DNA of 64,000 bases from Undibacterium parvum (GCF_003955735.1 NZ_CP034464.1:4092001-4156000), one strand, 5' to 3'. Positions 17,341-27,010 are shown, counted from the stretch's first letter. Numbers and translations are program-made. The notes: generated by a model from the sequence alone, not told the origin.

Positions 17341-17610
17341 ATGGAAAAAGAAAAACTGAAAAGCCTGCTCAAGCAATTGCATGAGGGTTTACTTAATACC
17401 GAGCACGTCGATGATGATGTGAAATCTTTACTGCTCAATTTAAATAATGATATCCATGAGGTGCTTAACAACGATGTGCCGGATGATCCGATTTATTCGG
17501 CCTTGAGCGAGCGCTCGCAAGCGCTGTCGGCACGCTTCGCGGCGCAGCATCCTAAGCTAGAACCGGTCTTGCGCGAATTGGGCGGTATGTTGGAAAAAAT
17601 GGGCGTTTAA
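17341..17610 (+). CDS. DUF4404 family protein, 89 aa
   Basis: Small, acidic, helical protein of unknown function. The heptad-like N-terminus KEKLKSLLKQLHEGL and the conserved ending LEPVLRELGGMLEKMG match the DUF4404 family. There is no membrane segment or signal peptide. ATG 17341 is well placed after TTAGGAGTTGAAA. It is followed by a strong terminator, so it either ends the ispD-ispF unit or is its own gene. Confidence 0.75.
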   Translation: MEKEKLKSLLKQLHEGLLNTEHVDDDVKSLLLNLNNDIHEVLNNDVPDDPIYSALSERSQALSARFAAQHPKLEPVLRELGGMLEKMGV

Positions 17611-17634
17611 ATGAGTGTGTAAACACCTGAAATA

Positions 17635-17673
17635 AAAAGCCCGCGCATCGTCATTGATGCGCGGGCTTTTTTT
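17635..17673. terminator. Strong terminator between convergent genes
   Basis: AAAGCCCGCGCATC pairs with GATGCGCGGGCTTT over a 6-base loop, followed by T7. The A-run on the left makes it usable from the opposite strand as well (3' end of the flavin oxidoreductase at 17709). Confidence 0.93.
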
Positions 17674-17708
17674 ATGCTTAGTCCATCGTGAGGATGAACC
17701 AAGCAAGC

Positions 17709-18953
17709 TTATGCAGGCAGGGCGATTTGGTGATCGACGCTAAACTGATAATCGCGGAACACATGTTCTGCCGTCAGCAATTGATAGCTACCGTCAGGCA
17801 ATTGGCGCGTAGTGTCTTTTAAACGGTAGGTGTAGTGACCGCAAGTCCAGCATTTAAAATTGCGCATGTGGGTACACAGGCAGGTTTTATCCATCACCAC
17901 GATATTTTTTTCATCGGGATGTGCCGCCACTTCACGGTTGTAGGAAGTGATGTAGGCGCAACCGCCATTGCCGTCCAGCAGATAGCCATACGATTCGCAA
18001 CCTGGGCGTATGCCTGAGCCGATTGCCGGTGTGTTGGTCAGCATGCGCATAGGGTAGCCAGTCGGCGATATCGTATTGACTTCGATGTTGCTCTCGGTTG
18101 CCTTGAAATATTCTTGCTTAACGTCTTCTGGCAAACCACATTCATTGGTGACCGTGAAGCGGGTCGCGACCTGAACTGCGGCAGCACCGTTTTCCAGGAA
18201 AGACACGGCATCGCTACCGGTAAAAATACCACCGGCGGCAATGAGCGGGATGTCCAGATTTTCGGTTTTTAAATACAGTGCGATCTCGGCGATGATGGTT
18301 TGCAGATCGTATTTTGCCCAGTCCAGACCAAAACCTAGGTGGCCGCCAGCTAAGGGGCCTTCGACCACGATGTAATCGGGCAGGCGATTGAGCTTGGCAT
18401 TCTTGCGCAAGAAAATCTGTAGCGCACGCACCGAAGAGACAATGATGCCGAGCTTGGCATCGCGAAAGCGCGGGTGATCTTCCATTAAGCCGAATGAGCC
18501 GAAGTGCAAACCAGCGCTCAGGGTGATGCCATCGATACCGGCGTCGAGTGAAGAGGCCAGGCGCACCTTGAGGGTTTCGCGCGGGCCATTCATGGTCAGC
18601 TTTTCCATGCAGTTGACGAAAATCATACCGTCACCGCGTTTCGCTTCCATGGTTTTGCCGACGTGATTCTTGGTCGCTTCTGCCAGGCGACCCAGATCAA
18701 ATTTAATATCGGTTTTGTCCGAATTATTGATGTTGTACTTGTATTGCTTGGTTTTCTCTTTGACGAAACTGGTGTCGAAACGGCGATCCGAGACGTCTTC
18801 CATCATGGCATCGGACAGGTGGCCGATGCCGCCAAGACGTGCCGCTTCCAGCGCCAACTCGGCAGTGGAAATATCCACGCCCATGCCGCCGATAATGATG
18901 GGAACCAGTTCTTGCTTGCCAAATTTCAGGCGAAAATCATCTACACGTTTCAT
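17709..18953 (-). CDS. NAD(P)H-dependent flavin oxidoreductase (nitronate monooxygenase family) with Cys-rich tail, 414 aa
   Basis: TIM-barrel FMN enzyme of the 2-nitropropane dioxygenase/nitronate monooxygenase family: IIIGGMGVDISTAELA at the start, EGPLAGGHLGFG in the middle, and AAGGIFTGSDAVSFLENGAAAVQ for phosphate binding of FMN. It is longer than the usual 320-360 aa because of a C-terminal extension with a cysteine group: GCESYGY, GGCAY, then CLC-x7-CWTC about 40-50 residues from the end. The spacing could bind an Fe-S cluster or zinc. I chose ATG 18953 (AAGGATGACA ribosome site); an ATG at 18957-18959 overlaps it. The true substrate is unknown. Confidence 0.8.
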   Translation of the reverse strand: MKRVDDFRLKFGKQELVPIIIGGMGVDISTAELALEAARLGGIGHLSDAMMEDVSDRRFDTSFVKEKTKQYKYNINNSDKTDIKFDLGRLAEATKNHVGKTMEAKRGDGMIFVNCMEKLTMNGPRETLKVRLASSLDAGIDGITLSAGLHFGSFGLMEDHPRFRDAKLGIIVSSVRALQIFLRKNAKLNRLPDYIVVEGPLAGGHLGFGLDWAKYDLQTIIAEIALYLKTENLDIPLIAAGGIFTGSDAVSFLENGAAAVQVATRFTVTNECGLPEDVKQEYFKATESNIEVNTISPTGYPMRMLTNTPAIGSGIRPGCESYGYLLDGNGGCAYITSYNREVAAHPDEKNIVVMDKTCLCTHMRNFKCWTCGHYTYRLKDTTRQLPDGSYQLLTAEHVFRDYQFSVDHQIALPA

Positions 18954-19135
18954 TGTCATCCTTGAAGCACATCGTATTTTAAAGCCTATGCTGTCGCATT
19001 TTTACCATTCGAAAATGGGCGCTGGTGTTGGCTAGTGTTATGTGCTGCTACTTTGTTAAATTGAGTGTCTCATTGTGGCGAATTCTGCTACTTTTATGCC
19101 TCTCGCCAGAGGGTAAATCTATTGCAGGCGCAATT

Positions 19136-19823
19136 CTACCCTACGATGCTTTTCTTGTGATTGCCTTGATGCGGCCCGGTCTTGATGCGGAACAGGAAGT
19201 GCTTAAAAATCGTATTCAAATTATAGTGTTCAAAAATGACTATGCCATTACAAAGACGAGAGATCACCCGGTGGTTCTTCACCCGCCAACACGCCGTTAT
19301 TGAGTGCCAGACCTTCGCCTTTTCTAACCAGGTAGTCGGTGTGCTCATACACATTGGGGCAGCCAGTTTCAGCTATCAGGGCTTTAATGATCGTCACTTT
19401 CCAGGCGTCTACGCCAGCCGCCTCGAACTTGCAACTTAAAAAGCCCGGCTTGACGGCGTGGTAATCGACGATCAAACCAGGTAGATCGTCTTCTTCCCCG
19501 TTGATCAGGCGTTGCGGCCTAGCGTTGCTGGCAATAAGTTTTTTTCGTTTGGCCAGTGCAGCTTTGACGCGCCGTTTAAACAGGGCGTGATCGATTGCTT
19601 CGTTCTCGTCAAAGCTCCAGACTCTGGCGCGGATTTGCGATTTAGGGCTCCAGCCGGCACGCGCCAAAAATTCGCCAGAAGAAGAACGCACCAGTGCGGT
19701 GGCGCCCGACTTCATTTTTTCATCGTATTTGCCATCGACTTTGTCGATTGCAGATAAATAAATCCAGGGATGGCGTTCCAGCAAACTTTTTTCCTTGCCT
19801 TGTTTGATGGTGAGGATGAGCAT
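19136..19823 (-). pseudogene. rlmI: Broken rlmI-like 23S rRNA methyltransferase gene
   Basis: The 191-residue open frame (19248-19823) is the N-terminal half of an RlmI-type m5C methyltransferase: KEKSLLERHPWIY (PUA domain), IRARVWSFDENEAID, RLINGEEDDLPGLIVDYH, and VRKGEGLALNNGVLAGEEPP. It then stops. The next bases in another frame read FEHYNLN...RIKTG, reminiscent of the EEHG..KTG region of RlmI, up to a stop at 19136. The SAM-binding Rossmann domain (NCFSYTGGF, DPP) is absent, so about half of the roughly 395-residue protein is gone through a frameshift plus deletion. What remains cannot be a working methyltransferase. The stretch 18954-19135 holds no recognisable gene. Confidence 0.75.
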
Positions 19824-19917
19824 AATAATTCTTTCGGTATGGGTGGCCTGTATTTTGGCCTGATGATGTTGGTTCTCGTTGAATACTCAGGGCGTGCCGC
19901 TGCGTTTGCTGGCAGTG

Positions 19918-20673
19918 TTATTGATACGCCAAAAACAAGAAGACAGTTGGTTTTTTGTGGAAATCTGGTGCTTGATTGGCGTTGAGTCGTTTCTTCCAGT
20001 CGGCCGCACTCAGTGTTTGTATGCTTTCCGATTCCAGCGTGAGATCGGTGGCGACGCAAATCAAACTGCTGGCGTGGCAAGTGCTGGCCAGCGCTTCTAG
20101 CATGGCTGCATTGCGATACGGGGTTTCTATCAAAAGCTGGGTTTGCAGTTCTTTTTTGGAGCGCTCTTCCAGTTCCTTGATACGCTTGGCACGTAAGCCG
20201 GTGTCGGTCGGTAAGTAGCCGTGAAAAGCAAAACTCTGGCCGTTCAAACCGCTGGCCATCAGTGCAAGTAACAGGGAGGAGGGGCCAACCAGGGGGCGCA
20301 CGCAAATGTGCCGCTGATGCGCTAGCCTGACCAGATTGGCGCCAGGGTCTGCCACTGCCGGAACGCCGGCTTCAGAGATCAGGCCGACGTCATGTCCTTG
20401 CAAGAGCGGACTGAGTAAGGTTTCCAGTGCTGCCGCCGGGGTGTTGACATTGAGTTCGGTGATACTGAGTTCTTGCATGGGCTTGGCCAATGGATGACTC
20501 TGACTGAGCAATTTCAGATAGGCGCGCGTGGTTTTGGCATTTTCAGCGACAAAGTGCGTCAGTTCTGCCGTCATCTTTTGTACGGTGCTCGGAATGATTT
20601 GAGCCAGTAAGTGCGCTTGCTGGGCTTCAGTTTGTCCTAGGGTGTTAGGGATGAGGTAAAGTGTGCCGGCCAT
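19918..20673 (-). CDS. Tetrapyrrole-methylase-family SAM-dependent methyltransferase (RsmI-related), 251 aa
   Basis: Belongs to the TP_methylase superfamily, near RsmI (16S rRNA 2'-O-methyl C1402). GTLYLIPNTLG at the start, then GLISEAGVPAVADPG (residues 97-111) and VGPSSLLLALMASGLNGQSFAFHGYLP are the SAM- and substrate-binding segments. It is shorter than RsmI (about 286 aa) and lacks the C-terminal extension. In Burkholderiales a gene of this type commonly sits beside maf and rpmF, as here. The substrate of this paralogue is not established. ATG 20673 lies 121 bases after the maf stop, with a family A repeat in between. Confidence 0.8.
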   Translation of the reverse strand: MAGTLYLIPNTLGQTEAQQAHLLAQIIPSTVQKMTAELTHFVAENAKTTRAYLKLLSQSHPLAKPMQELSITELNVNTPAAALETLLSPLLQGHDVGLISEAGVPAVADPGANLVRLAHQRHICVRPLVGPSSLLLALMASGLNGQSFAFHGYLPTDTGLRAKRIKELEERSKKELQTQLLIETPYRNAAMLEALASTCHASSLICVATDLTLESESIQTLSAADWKKRLNANQAPDFHKKPTVFLFLAYQ

Positions 20674-20711
20674 AATGTGTTCTTTAATTTTTTAAATTGT
20701 TCTGAGTTATT

Positions 20712-20793
20712 ATACTGGGTAGGGGTATCGGGATGAGCGCAGCGTTCGCGCTTTATCTATGCGCGCAAACAGCCTTAGCTATCGGATACTCCC
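20712..20793. repeat. Family A palindrome, degenerate copy beside maf
   Basis: Begins ATACTGGGTAGGGGTAT, close to the ATACTGCGGTAGGGTAT end of the copy at 33006. It has ATCTATGCGCGCAAA in the core and ends GGATACTCCC one base before the maf stop codon. The second end is not inverted as in the intact copies. Confidence 0.5.
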
Positions 20794-21435
20794 TCATTTG
20801 AAGAAGGCTACGGCTAGCTTTCTGAGCATGCCGGTGAGCGCGATGAGCGGCAAACCGGTGAGCGCAGTCGGATCCTCGCTGACAATTTTTTCTAGGATGG
20901 CAATCCCCAGCGCTTCGTTCTTGGCGCTGCCGGCGCAATCATAGGGCTGCTCTATGTGCAAATAAGCATCGAGTTCGGCATCGCTCAGGTCGCGAAAATG
21001 CACCAGGGTTTGTATATTCTGTATTTGTACTTGAGGCGCACTGGCGTCGCGCTCGGATCTGCCGTCGAATACGCACAGTGCAGTATGAAAGACCACTTGC
21101 TTGCCGCGCATTTTTTGCAATTGTTGCAGGGCGAATTGATGATTGCCAGGCTTGCCAATTTGCTCGCCCTCTAGTGTTGCAACCTGGTCTGAGCCTATAA
21201 TGATGCTTCCCGGACGGATTTTCGCAATTGCGGCGGCTTTTTCTTGCGCCAGGCGCAGTGCGGTTTGCTCTGGCGCCTCATGCGGGCAGGCCGTTTCGTC
21301 GATTTCTGGCGCGATACTCTCGAAAGGCAGGCGCAGGCGCGCCAGTAATTCGGCTCGATAAGTTGAGCTGGATGCTAAAATGAGCGGCTGACTCAAAGCT
21401 TTGTTCGGTAGCGTGTTATTGGTTGTAGATTGCAT
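20794..21435 (-). CDS. maf: Maf-family nucleotide pyrophosphatase (YceF type), 213 aa
   Basis: Hydrolyses non-canonical nucleotides; the YceF subgroup prefers m7GTP. Key motifs: LILASSSTYRAELL at the start, PEIDETA, GSDQVATLEG (Asp catalytic) and the ending SEDPTALTGLPLIALTGML. The C-terminal pattern fits YceF rather than the dTTP/UTPase YhdE. I chose ATG 21435; a TTG at 21465 in the same frame is possible, and neither has a ribosome site. It diverges from yceD-rpmF, a common arrangement (yceF next to yceD-rpmF). Confidence 0.9.
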   Translation of the reverse strand: MQSTTNNTLPNKALSQPLILASSSTYRAELLARLRLPFESIAPEIDETACPHEAPEQTALRLAQEKAAAIAKIRPGSIIIGSDQVATLEGEQIGKPGNHQFALQQLQKMRGKQVVFHTALCVFDGRSERDASAPQVQIQNIQTLVHFRDLSDAELDAYLHIEQPYDCAGSAKNEALGIAILEKIVSEDPTALTGLPLIALTGMLRKLAVAFFK

Positions 21436-21548
21436 TTTGTGTGATTTTTTTACAAATAAGCGCAAGTTGAGTCGATTATTGCGGCAAGTCTTTGACTAAT
21501 AAGCCGCAACCCTGTTATTATCGCAGGTTTTCTGGGTCCAAATATCCT

Positions 21549-22085
21549 ATGCAAGCATTTGTGATTGACGCTTTCTCGTTTAGCCAACTCAAAGAGCGGC
21601 GCGATGGCAGTATCTTAATCTCAGATTTGCCGCGCTTATCGGCCGAGTGTGCTGCTACTGATGGTGCGCTGTCATGGTCGCTTGAGGGCGGCATGGCAAA
21701 GATGGGGCATCCGTTGTTGCGTTTGACGGTTACCGGTGAAGTGCAGTTGATGTGTCAACGTTGCCTCACTAGCTACGCGTTTGAAGTGGACTCAGTCTCA
21801 GAATTAATTCTCGCCAAAAACGATGAGCATGCCGATGAAATTGAGGCGCTGATCGAAGATGAAGAGATTGATGTAGTAGTAGGCAGTAAAACATTCAATA
21901 TCATGGATTTGATTGAGGATGAGGCGCTGCTGGCAATACCCCAATCGCCCAAGCATACAGTATGCCCTGATGTCGTAGTTGATTCGTCAGTATCATCAAG
22001 CTCACCAGTGGCAGCGATTGAAGCAGGAGCGAGTAAGAAGCCATCTCCTTTCGCTGTGCTGAAGAAGATAAATGGGCGTACCTAG
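21549..22085 (+). CDS. yceD: YceD family protein (DUF177), 178 aa
   Basis: Large-ribosomal-RNA accumulation protein. The DUF177 domain carries the CxxC pair in MCQRCLTSY (near residue 73) and a second Cys in KHTVCPDVV. In E. coli YceD is needed for normal 23S rRNA levels and is encoded directly before rpmF, as here. ATG 21549 lies after a weak ribosome site; the frame is open further back to 21492. The C-terminus SSSPVAAIEAGASKKPSPFAVL matches the family's FAVLKKL ending. Transcribed with rpmF and probably plsX. Confidence 0.88.
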   Translation: MQAFVIDAFSFSQLKERRDGSILISDLPRLSAECAATDGALSWSLEGGMAKMGHPLLRLTVTGEVQLMCQRCLTSYAFEVDSVSELILAKNDEHADEIEALIEDEEIDVVVGSKTFNIMDLIEDEALLAIPQSPKHTVCPDVVVDSSVSSSSPVAAIEAGASKKPSPFAVLKKINGRT

Positions 22086-22208
22086 TGGCATTATTCTGAA
22101 AAGACACTGAGGTCGAAGTATTGTTAGGGATTTTTGATGAACAATGTGCTCATTGTTCATTCAAATGTGTTAAATTTTAGAAACATTTTTTAAGTATTAG
22201 GAGTTATC

Positions 22209-22391
22209 ATGGCTGTTCAGCAAAACAAAAAGACACCTTCCAAGCGTGGCATGCACCGTTCACACGATTTCTTGGTTGCACCGCAACTGAGTATCGAGCC
22301 TACAACTGGCGAAACACATATGCGTCACCATATCAGCCCAACTGGCTTTTACCGTGGTCGTAAAGTATTGAAGACTAAGAACGACGAGTAA
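22209..22391 (+). CDS. rpmF: 50S ribosomal protein L32, 60 aa
   Basis: Small basic ribosomal protein: [20 protein letters not shown], then [21 protein letters not shown], all standard for L32. The ribosome site TTAGGAGTTATC is strong. The 123-base spacer after yceD contains a GAACAATG/CATTGTTC hairpin (22140-22159). A terminator follows the gene, so plsX probably has its own promoter or depends on read-through. Confidence 0.98.
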   Translation: MAVQQNKKTPSKRGMHRSHDFLVAPQLSIEPTTGETHMRHHISPTGFYRGRKVLKTKNDE

Positions 22392-22408
22392 TATCGTTCT
22401 TGGTGATG

Positions 22409-22449
22409 AAGCGGCGTAGCGAGTCTCGTACTTGACGCCGCTTTTTTTT
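22409..22449 (+). terminator. Terminator after rpmF
   Basis: AAGCGGCGT pairs with ACGCCGCTT around a 17-base loop and is followed by T8. It starts 18 bases after the rpmF stop. Confidence 0.88.
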
Positions 22450-22610
22450 ATCTTAAAATTTGCGTGCCCGCTGTTGGTGTTAACTTGATCTGAATAATCA
22501 TTTGCGTCTATGGTTTTTTGGTCTGAGAGTGAAAAAGCGCAAAGCGAGTGGCCTTTATCTTGCGTAACTTGTTAAGATGGCGGCTTCTCGATGAAGTTTA
22601 GTATTACTAC

Positions 22611-23705
22611 ATGACAATAAAAATCTCAATCGACTGCATGGGTGGTGATCATGGCCCTTCAGTTACAGTAGCAGCAGCAGTCTCGTTCGTGAATCGCGAG
22701 CCAGATGCTGAATTTTTGCTGGTAGGTGCTGAAGCAATTATTCAGGCTGAGCTAAAAAAGAATCGCTGCCTCAATCATCCCAGGATCTCTATTGTGAATG
22801 CCACTGAGGTGGTGACTATGGACGATCCTATAGAAGTGGCTCTGCGCAGGAAGAAAGATTCCTCGATGCGGGTCGCGGTCACTCTGGTTAAAGATGGGCG
22901 CGCGCAAGCCTGCGTCTCTGCTGGAAATACCGGTGCTTTGATGGCGGTGTCGCGCTATGTGCTCAAAACCATGCCTGGCGTTGATAGGCCTGCCATCTGC
23001 AGTATCTTACCGAATCAAAAAAATCAGCCTACCTATATGCTTGACTTGGGTGCAAACGTTGATTGCGAGCCTTTGCATTTGCATCAGTTTGCCATCATGG
23101 GTTCTGCGCTGGTCGCTGCTTTGGAGAATAAGCCTAAGCCTAGTATAGGTTTGCTCAATGTTGGCGTGGAAGATATCAAGGGTAATGATGTCGTGAAAAA
23201 AACGGCAGAGTTATTGCGCGCCGATCATGCGCGCGGCTTATTGAATTTCTATGGAAATGTCGAAGGCAATGACATTTTTAAAGGGACTACGGATATTGTG
23301 GTTTGTGATGGTTTTGTCGGCAATGTCACGCTTAAGGCGATCGAGGGTATGGGGCGTTTTGTAAAAAGCACACTGACTGATGCCTTTCGCAGTAGTCCTC
23401 TGAATATGCTGGGCGCTTTGATTGCGCGCGGTGCCATGAAGTCGATTTCTGCAACCATGAATCCGTCAAATTATAACGGCGGTAGTTTGTTGGGGCTGCG
23501 AGGCTTGGTGTTTAAGAGTCACGGCGGTGCCGATAAATATAGTTATGAGTGGGCGATACAGCGCGCCTTTGATGCTGCAAAAAATGATGTGTTATCGCGC
23601 ATTTCCGCCTCTATGGCCTTGTTAATGCCGGCTCCTGAGCCTGCATCTCCAGTCGCGGATGATGTCGCCTCAATCAACGAAACTATTTCACAGAAGACAG
23701 CATGA
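22611..23705 (+). CDS. plsX: Phosphate acyltransferase PlsX, 364 aa
   Basis: Makes acyl-phosphate from acyl-ACP, the first step of phospholipid synthesis by the PlsX/PlsY route. [19 protein letters not shown] at the start, [11 protein letters not shown] and [14 protein letters not shown] are the family's conserved segments, and length is normal. The last bases overlap the fabH start (ATGA). The 160 bases upstream contain a possible promoter with -10 TTAAGAT. First gene of the fab cluster. Confidence 0.96.
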   Translation: MTIKISIDCMGGDHGPSVTVAAAVSFVNREPDAEFLLVGAEAIIQAELKKNRCLNHPRISIVNATEVVTMDDPIEVALRRKKDSSMRVAVTLVKDGRAQACVSAGNTGALMAVSRYVLKTMPGVDRPAICSILPNQKNQPTYMLDLGANVDCEPLHLHQFAIMGSALVAALENKPKPSIGLLNVGVEDIKGNDVVKKTAELLRADHARGLLNFYGNVEGNDIFKGTTDIVVCDGFVGNVTLKAIEGMGRFVKSTLTDAFRSSPLNMLGALIARGAMKSISATMNPSNYNGGSLLGLRGLVFKSHGGADKYSYEWAIQRAFDAAKNDVLSRISASMALLMPAPEPASPVADDVASINETISQKTA

Positions 23706-24688
23706 CTTTCTTTAGTAAAATTATCGGGACTGGCAGTTATCTGCCACCAAAGCGAGTGACAAATCAAGATTTGACTGTGCAATTAGCGGCCAATGGGATT
23801 GAGACCTCGGACGAATGGATTTTTTCTCGCAGTGGTATTTCTGCGCGTCATTATGCCGAGCCTTCAGTTACCTCGAGTGACTTGGCGCTGGCGGCGGCAC
23901 AGCGTGCGCTGGAGGCTGCTAATTTGCAGGCCAATGATATCGACTTGATTATTCTGGCTACTTCCACTCCGGATTTTTTAGGTGGTTTTCCCAGTACGGC
24001 TTGTGTGCTCCAACATAAGTTGGGTATCAATAATGGTGCGGCTGCGGTCGATGTGCAGGCTGTGTGCAGCGGCTTTATCTATGCGATGGCGATGGCCGAT
24101 AGCATGATTAAAACCGGCGCGCACAAGAATGTACTGGTGGTTGGTGCTGAAGTGTTTTCGCGCATACTTAATTTTGAAGATAGAACGACCTGCGTCTTGT
24201 TCGGTGATGGCGCTGGTGCAATCGTCATGTCGCAGTCTGCCGAACCCGGTGTATTGGCGACAAAATTGCACGCAGACGGTAGTCAGTCGCATGTTTTATG
24301 TGTGTCAGGCAATGTCAACGCGGGCGTACTCAGCGGTAGTGCATTTTTGTATATGGACGGCAAGGCGGTGTTTAAGTTGGCGGTTAGTGCGCTGGAAAAA
24401 GTGGCGAACGAGGTATTGGAAATTGCTGTTTTGGATGCGAGTCAAATCGATTGGCTGGTGCCGCATCAGGCCAATATCCGCATCATGCAAAGCACCGCAA
24501 AAAAACTCGATATGCCTATGGATAAGGTCGTCGTTACTGTTGATCAGCATGGTAATACCTCGGCGGCATCGATACCGCTGGCATTGGACGTGGCAATTAG
24601 AGATGGCCGCATACAAAAAGGGCAAACCGTGATGTTAGAAGGTGTCGGTGGTGGCTTTACCTGGGGTGCTGCTATCGTCAAAATGTAA
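23702..24688 (+). CDS. fabH: 3-oxoacyl-ACP synthase III FabH, 328 aa
   Basis: Starts fatty-acid synthesis by condensing acetyl-CoA with malonyl-ACP. The thiolase-fold triad is visible: Cys in [11 protein letters not shown], His in VPHQANIRI and Asn in [23 protein letters not shown] at the start is typical. It overlaps plsX by four bases (ATGA), so translation is coupled. The 199 bases after the stop are AT-rich and hold no gene; repeated TTCATTAAA units lie just before fabD. Confidence 0.96.
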   Translation: MTFFSKIIGTGSYLPPKRVTNQDLTVQLAANGIETSDEWIFSRSGISARHYAEPSVTSSDLALAAAQRALEAANLQANDIDLIILATSTPDFLGGFPSTACVLQHKLGINNGAAAVDVQAVCSGFIYAMAMADSMIKTGAHKNVLVVGAEVFSRILNFEDRTTCVLFGDGAGAIVMSQSAEPGVLATKLHADGSQSHVLCVSGNVNAGVLSGSAFLYMDGKAVFKLAVSALEKVANEVLEIAVLDASQIDWLVPHQANIRIMQSTAKKLDMPMDKVVVTVDQHGNTSAASIPLALDVAIRDGRIQKGQTVMLEGVGGGFTWGAAIVKM

Positions 24689-24887
24689 ATTTTTTTTTTG
24701 CTCGCAAATTAATTTTAGAATACTAATTCTTCATATTGCTGATTGATCCTTATTGAATACTGTGCTGTGATGCGAAGAGATTGATCGCAGTGTTGATTTT
24801 AGTATTAATCTGCAAGCTAAACTATTTATCAGTTTCCTTTAGTTAAATTTCATTAAAATTCATTAAACTCATTAGTTAACTCTTAAT

Positions 24888-25829
24888 ATGACTCAATTTG
24901 CTTTTGTTTTTCCTGGTCAGGGCTCGCAGGCCATAGGTATGTTAAATGGCTTTGCCGACAATGTGATTGTGCGCCAGACTATGCTTGAGGCCTCGGATGT
25001 TTTGGGCTTTGATATAGCCAAGATGATTGCTGAAGGTCCTAAAGAAGCACTGGATTTAACAACTAACACTCAGCCCGTGATGTTGACTGCTGCAGTTGCA
25101 TGCTATCGCGCCTGGTTGGGTGCCGGTGGTATGCCTCCGGCTATTGTCGCTGGGCATAGCTTGGGTGAGTATTCTGCCTTGGTTGCCGCTGGCGTCATCG
25201 CTTTTAAAGATGCGCTCCCCTTAGTGCGTTTTCGTGCGCAAGCGATGCAAGAAGCTGTGCCAGTCGGGCAGGGTGGTATGGCTGCCATTTTAGGTTTGAG
25301 CGACGAAGATGTGATTGCCGCTTGTGCCGAGGCGATGCTTGATCAGTCTGCAGGTGTGGTTGAGGCGGTTAATTTTAATGCGCCAGCCCAGGTGGTGATT
25401 GCCGGTAGTAAGCTTGCAGTAGAGCGCGCTTGCGAGATCGCCAAGTCAAAAGGGGCAAAAAGAGCCTTGATCTTACCGGTATCGGCACCATTTCATTCCT
25501 CATTGTTAAAGCCGGCCTCGGATAAATTGCGTGAGTATATGCAAGGGCTGACATTTTCATCGCCTGCTATCACTCTGATCAATAATGTCGATGTGGCGGT
25601 GGTCAGTGATGCTGCGGCCATCAAGGATGCCTTGGTGCGTCAGGCGGCAAGTCCCGTACGCTGGGTTGAGACGGTGCAGAAAATTGGTGCCAGCGGTGTG
25701 ACTCACGTCATCGAGTGTGGTCCTGGTAAGGTTTTGGCTGGCTTGACCAAAAGAATTAATGCAGAGTTGGTTGGGGAGGCTATGTTTGATCAGGCTTCAC
25801 TGGATAAAGTAATGGAACTTCTTAAATGA
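24888..25829 (+). CDS. fabD: Malonyl-CoA-ACP transacylase FabD, 313 aa
   Basis: Loads malonate onto ACP. FVFPGQGSQAIGM at the start, the serine nucleophile in GHSLGEYSAL (near residue 92), the active-site Arg in VRFRAQAMQEAVP and His in SAPFHSSLL are all present. Normal length. It ends inside the fabG start (ATGA overlap), so the two are coupled. Confidence 0.96.
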   Translation: MTQFAFVFPGQGSQAIGMLNGFADNVIVRQTMLEASDVLGFDIAKMIAEGPKEALDLTTNTQPVMLTAAVACYRAWLGAGGMPPAIVAGHSLGEYSALVAAGVIAFKDALPLVRFRAQAMQEAVPVGQGGMAAILGLSDEDVIAACAEAMLDQSAGVVEAVNFNAPAQVVIAGSKLAVERACEIAKSKGAKRALILPVSAPFHSSLLKPASDKLREYMQGLTFSSPAITLINNVDVAVVSDAAAIKDALVRQAASPVRWVETVQKIGASGVTHVIECGPGKVLAGLTKRINAELVGEAMFDQASLDKVMELLK

Positions 25830-26602
25830 CACAAGCAATCACACAAGTAATGACAAATCAACTGAGTAATCAGGTCGCACTGGTCACAGGCGCCTCGCGC
25901 GGCATAGGTAAAGCGATTGCGGTGGCGCTGGCGCGGGCTGGCGCTACTGTGGTTGGTACTGCCACCTCGGTGGCGGGTGCAGAAGCAATTTCAGCCTATC
26001 TGAAGGAAATCAATCCTGAAGCGGGTAAGGGGGTCGCCTTCGACGTCAATGACGTGCCGCGTTGCACTTCCCTCATCGATGAAATTCAAAAAGAATACGG
26101 TAGCTTGTCTATCCTGGTTAATAACGCTGGCATCACTCAGGATCAATTGGCGATGCGCATGAAGGATGAGGAATGGGATAGCGTGATAGCGACCAATCTG
26201 AGTTCGGTCGGGCGTCTGTCGCGCGCTGTGCTGCGCGGCATGATGAAAGCTAGGCATGGTCGCATCATTAATATCACGTCGGTAGTCGGTTCTTCCGGCA
26301 ACCCTGGTCAGATGAACTATGCAGCGGCCAAGGCTGGTGTGGCGGGTATGAGTCGCGCTTTGGCGCGTGAGATCGGCAGTCGCAATATCACGGTCAATTG
26401 CATAGCCCCTGGTTTTATCGATACGGATATGACGCAAGCGCTGACGGATGATCAAAAATCAGCTATTTTGCAACAAATCCCTATGGCGAAACTGGGTAAG
26501 CCCGAGGATATTGCCGCTGCAACTGTTTTTCTTGCTTCGGCAGAAGCGGGGTATATTACGGGAATTACCTTACATGTGAATGGCGGCATGTATTTGTGTT
26601 AA
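25826..26602 (+). CDS. fabG: 3-oxoacyl-ACP reductase FabG, 258 aa
   Basis: NADPH-dependent reduction of 3-oxoacyl-ACP. Short-chain dehydrogenase fold with TGASRGIG (cofactor loop), NNAG, catalytic Ser in ITSVVGSSG and the YxxxK motif in MNYAAAKAG, then IAPGFIDTDMT. ATG 25826 overlaps fabD. An ATG at 25850 would give the more usual 250 residues (MTNQLSNQ), and the sequence does not decide between them. Confidence 0.95.
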   Translation: MTQAITQVMTNQLSNQVALVTGASRGIGKAIAVALARAGATVVGTATSVAGAEAISAYLKEINPEAGKGVAFDVNDVPRCTSLIDEIQKEYGSLSILVNNAGITQDQLAMRMKDEEWDSVIATNLSSVGRLSRAVLRGMMKARHGRIINITSVVGSSGNPGQMNYAAAKAGVAGMSRALAREIGSRNITVNCIAPGFIDTDMTQALTDDQKSAILQQIPMAKLGKPEDIAAATVFLASAEAGYITGITLHVNGGMYLC

Positions 26603-26671
26603 TGTTTTTTTGAGCGCGTTTTCTGAGAAAATCAAAGGAATTAGCCGAAGATATTCTTGGAAAATGCAAAT

Positions 26672-26702
26672 TTGCTTTTTTCGCGCGCAGATCTGCTAAA
26701 AT
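26672..26702 (+). promoter_or_regulatory. Probable acpP promoter
   Basis: TTGCTT and TAAAAT are separated by 19 bases, just before GCGCGC and 36 bases ahead of the acpP ATG. An independent promoter for acpP fits the high demand for ACP. The spacing is a little long, so confidence is moderate. Confidence 0.4.
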
Positions 26703-26737
26703 GCGCGCACTTTCTGTAACCACCACTGGAGACACAT

Positions 26738-26977
26738 ATGTCCGATATCGAACAACGCGTTAGGAAAATCGTCGCTGAGCAACTGGGCGTCGCTGATGCT
26801 GACATCAAGATTGAATCATCTTTCGTAGATGATCTTGGTGCAGACTCACTCGACACAGTAGAGCTCGTGATGGCACTCGAAGATGAATTCGAAATGGAAA
26901 TCCCTGACGAACAAGCTGAAAAAATCACTACGGTGAAACAAGCGATCGACTACGCTACAGCACACGTCAAAGCCTAA
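26738..26977 (+). CDS. acpP: Acyl carrier protein AcpP, 79 aa
   Basis: Carries growing acyl chains on a phosphopantetheine attached to Ser37, within [12 protein letters not shown]. It is a small, very acidic four-helix protein of standard length. The ribosome site CTGGAGACACAT precedes ATG 26738. It lies between fabG and fabF as in most proteobacteria. Confidence 0.98.
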   Translation: MSDIEQRVRKIVAEQLGVADADIKIESSFVDDLGADSLDTVELVMALEDEFEMEIPDEQAEKITTVKQAIDYATAHVKA

Positions 26978-27010
26978 TTCAGACGCATCGTTTAAATCCA
27001 GGAGAAACGC

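Noticed and set aside
19025..19303. A 92-residue plus-strand frame beside the broken rlmI
   Set aside because: It lies opposite the rlmI remnant and has no ribosome site or domain; the minus-strand remnant explains the sequence better.
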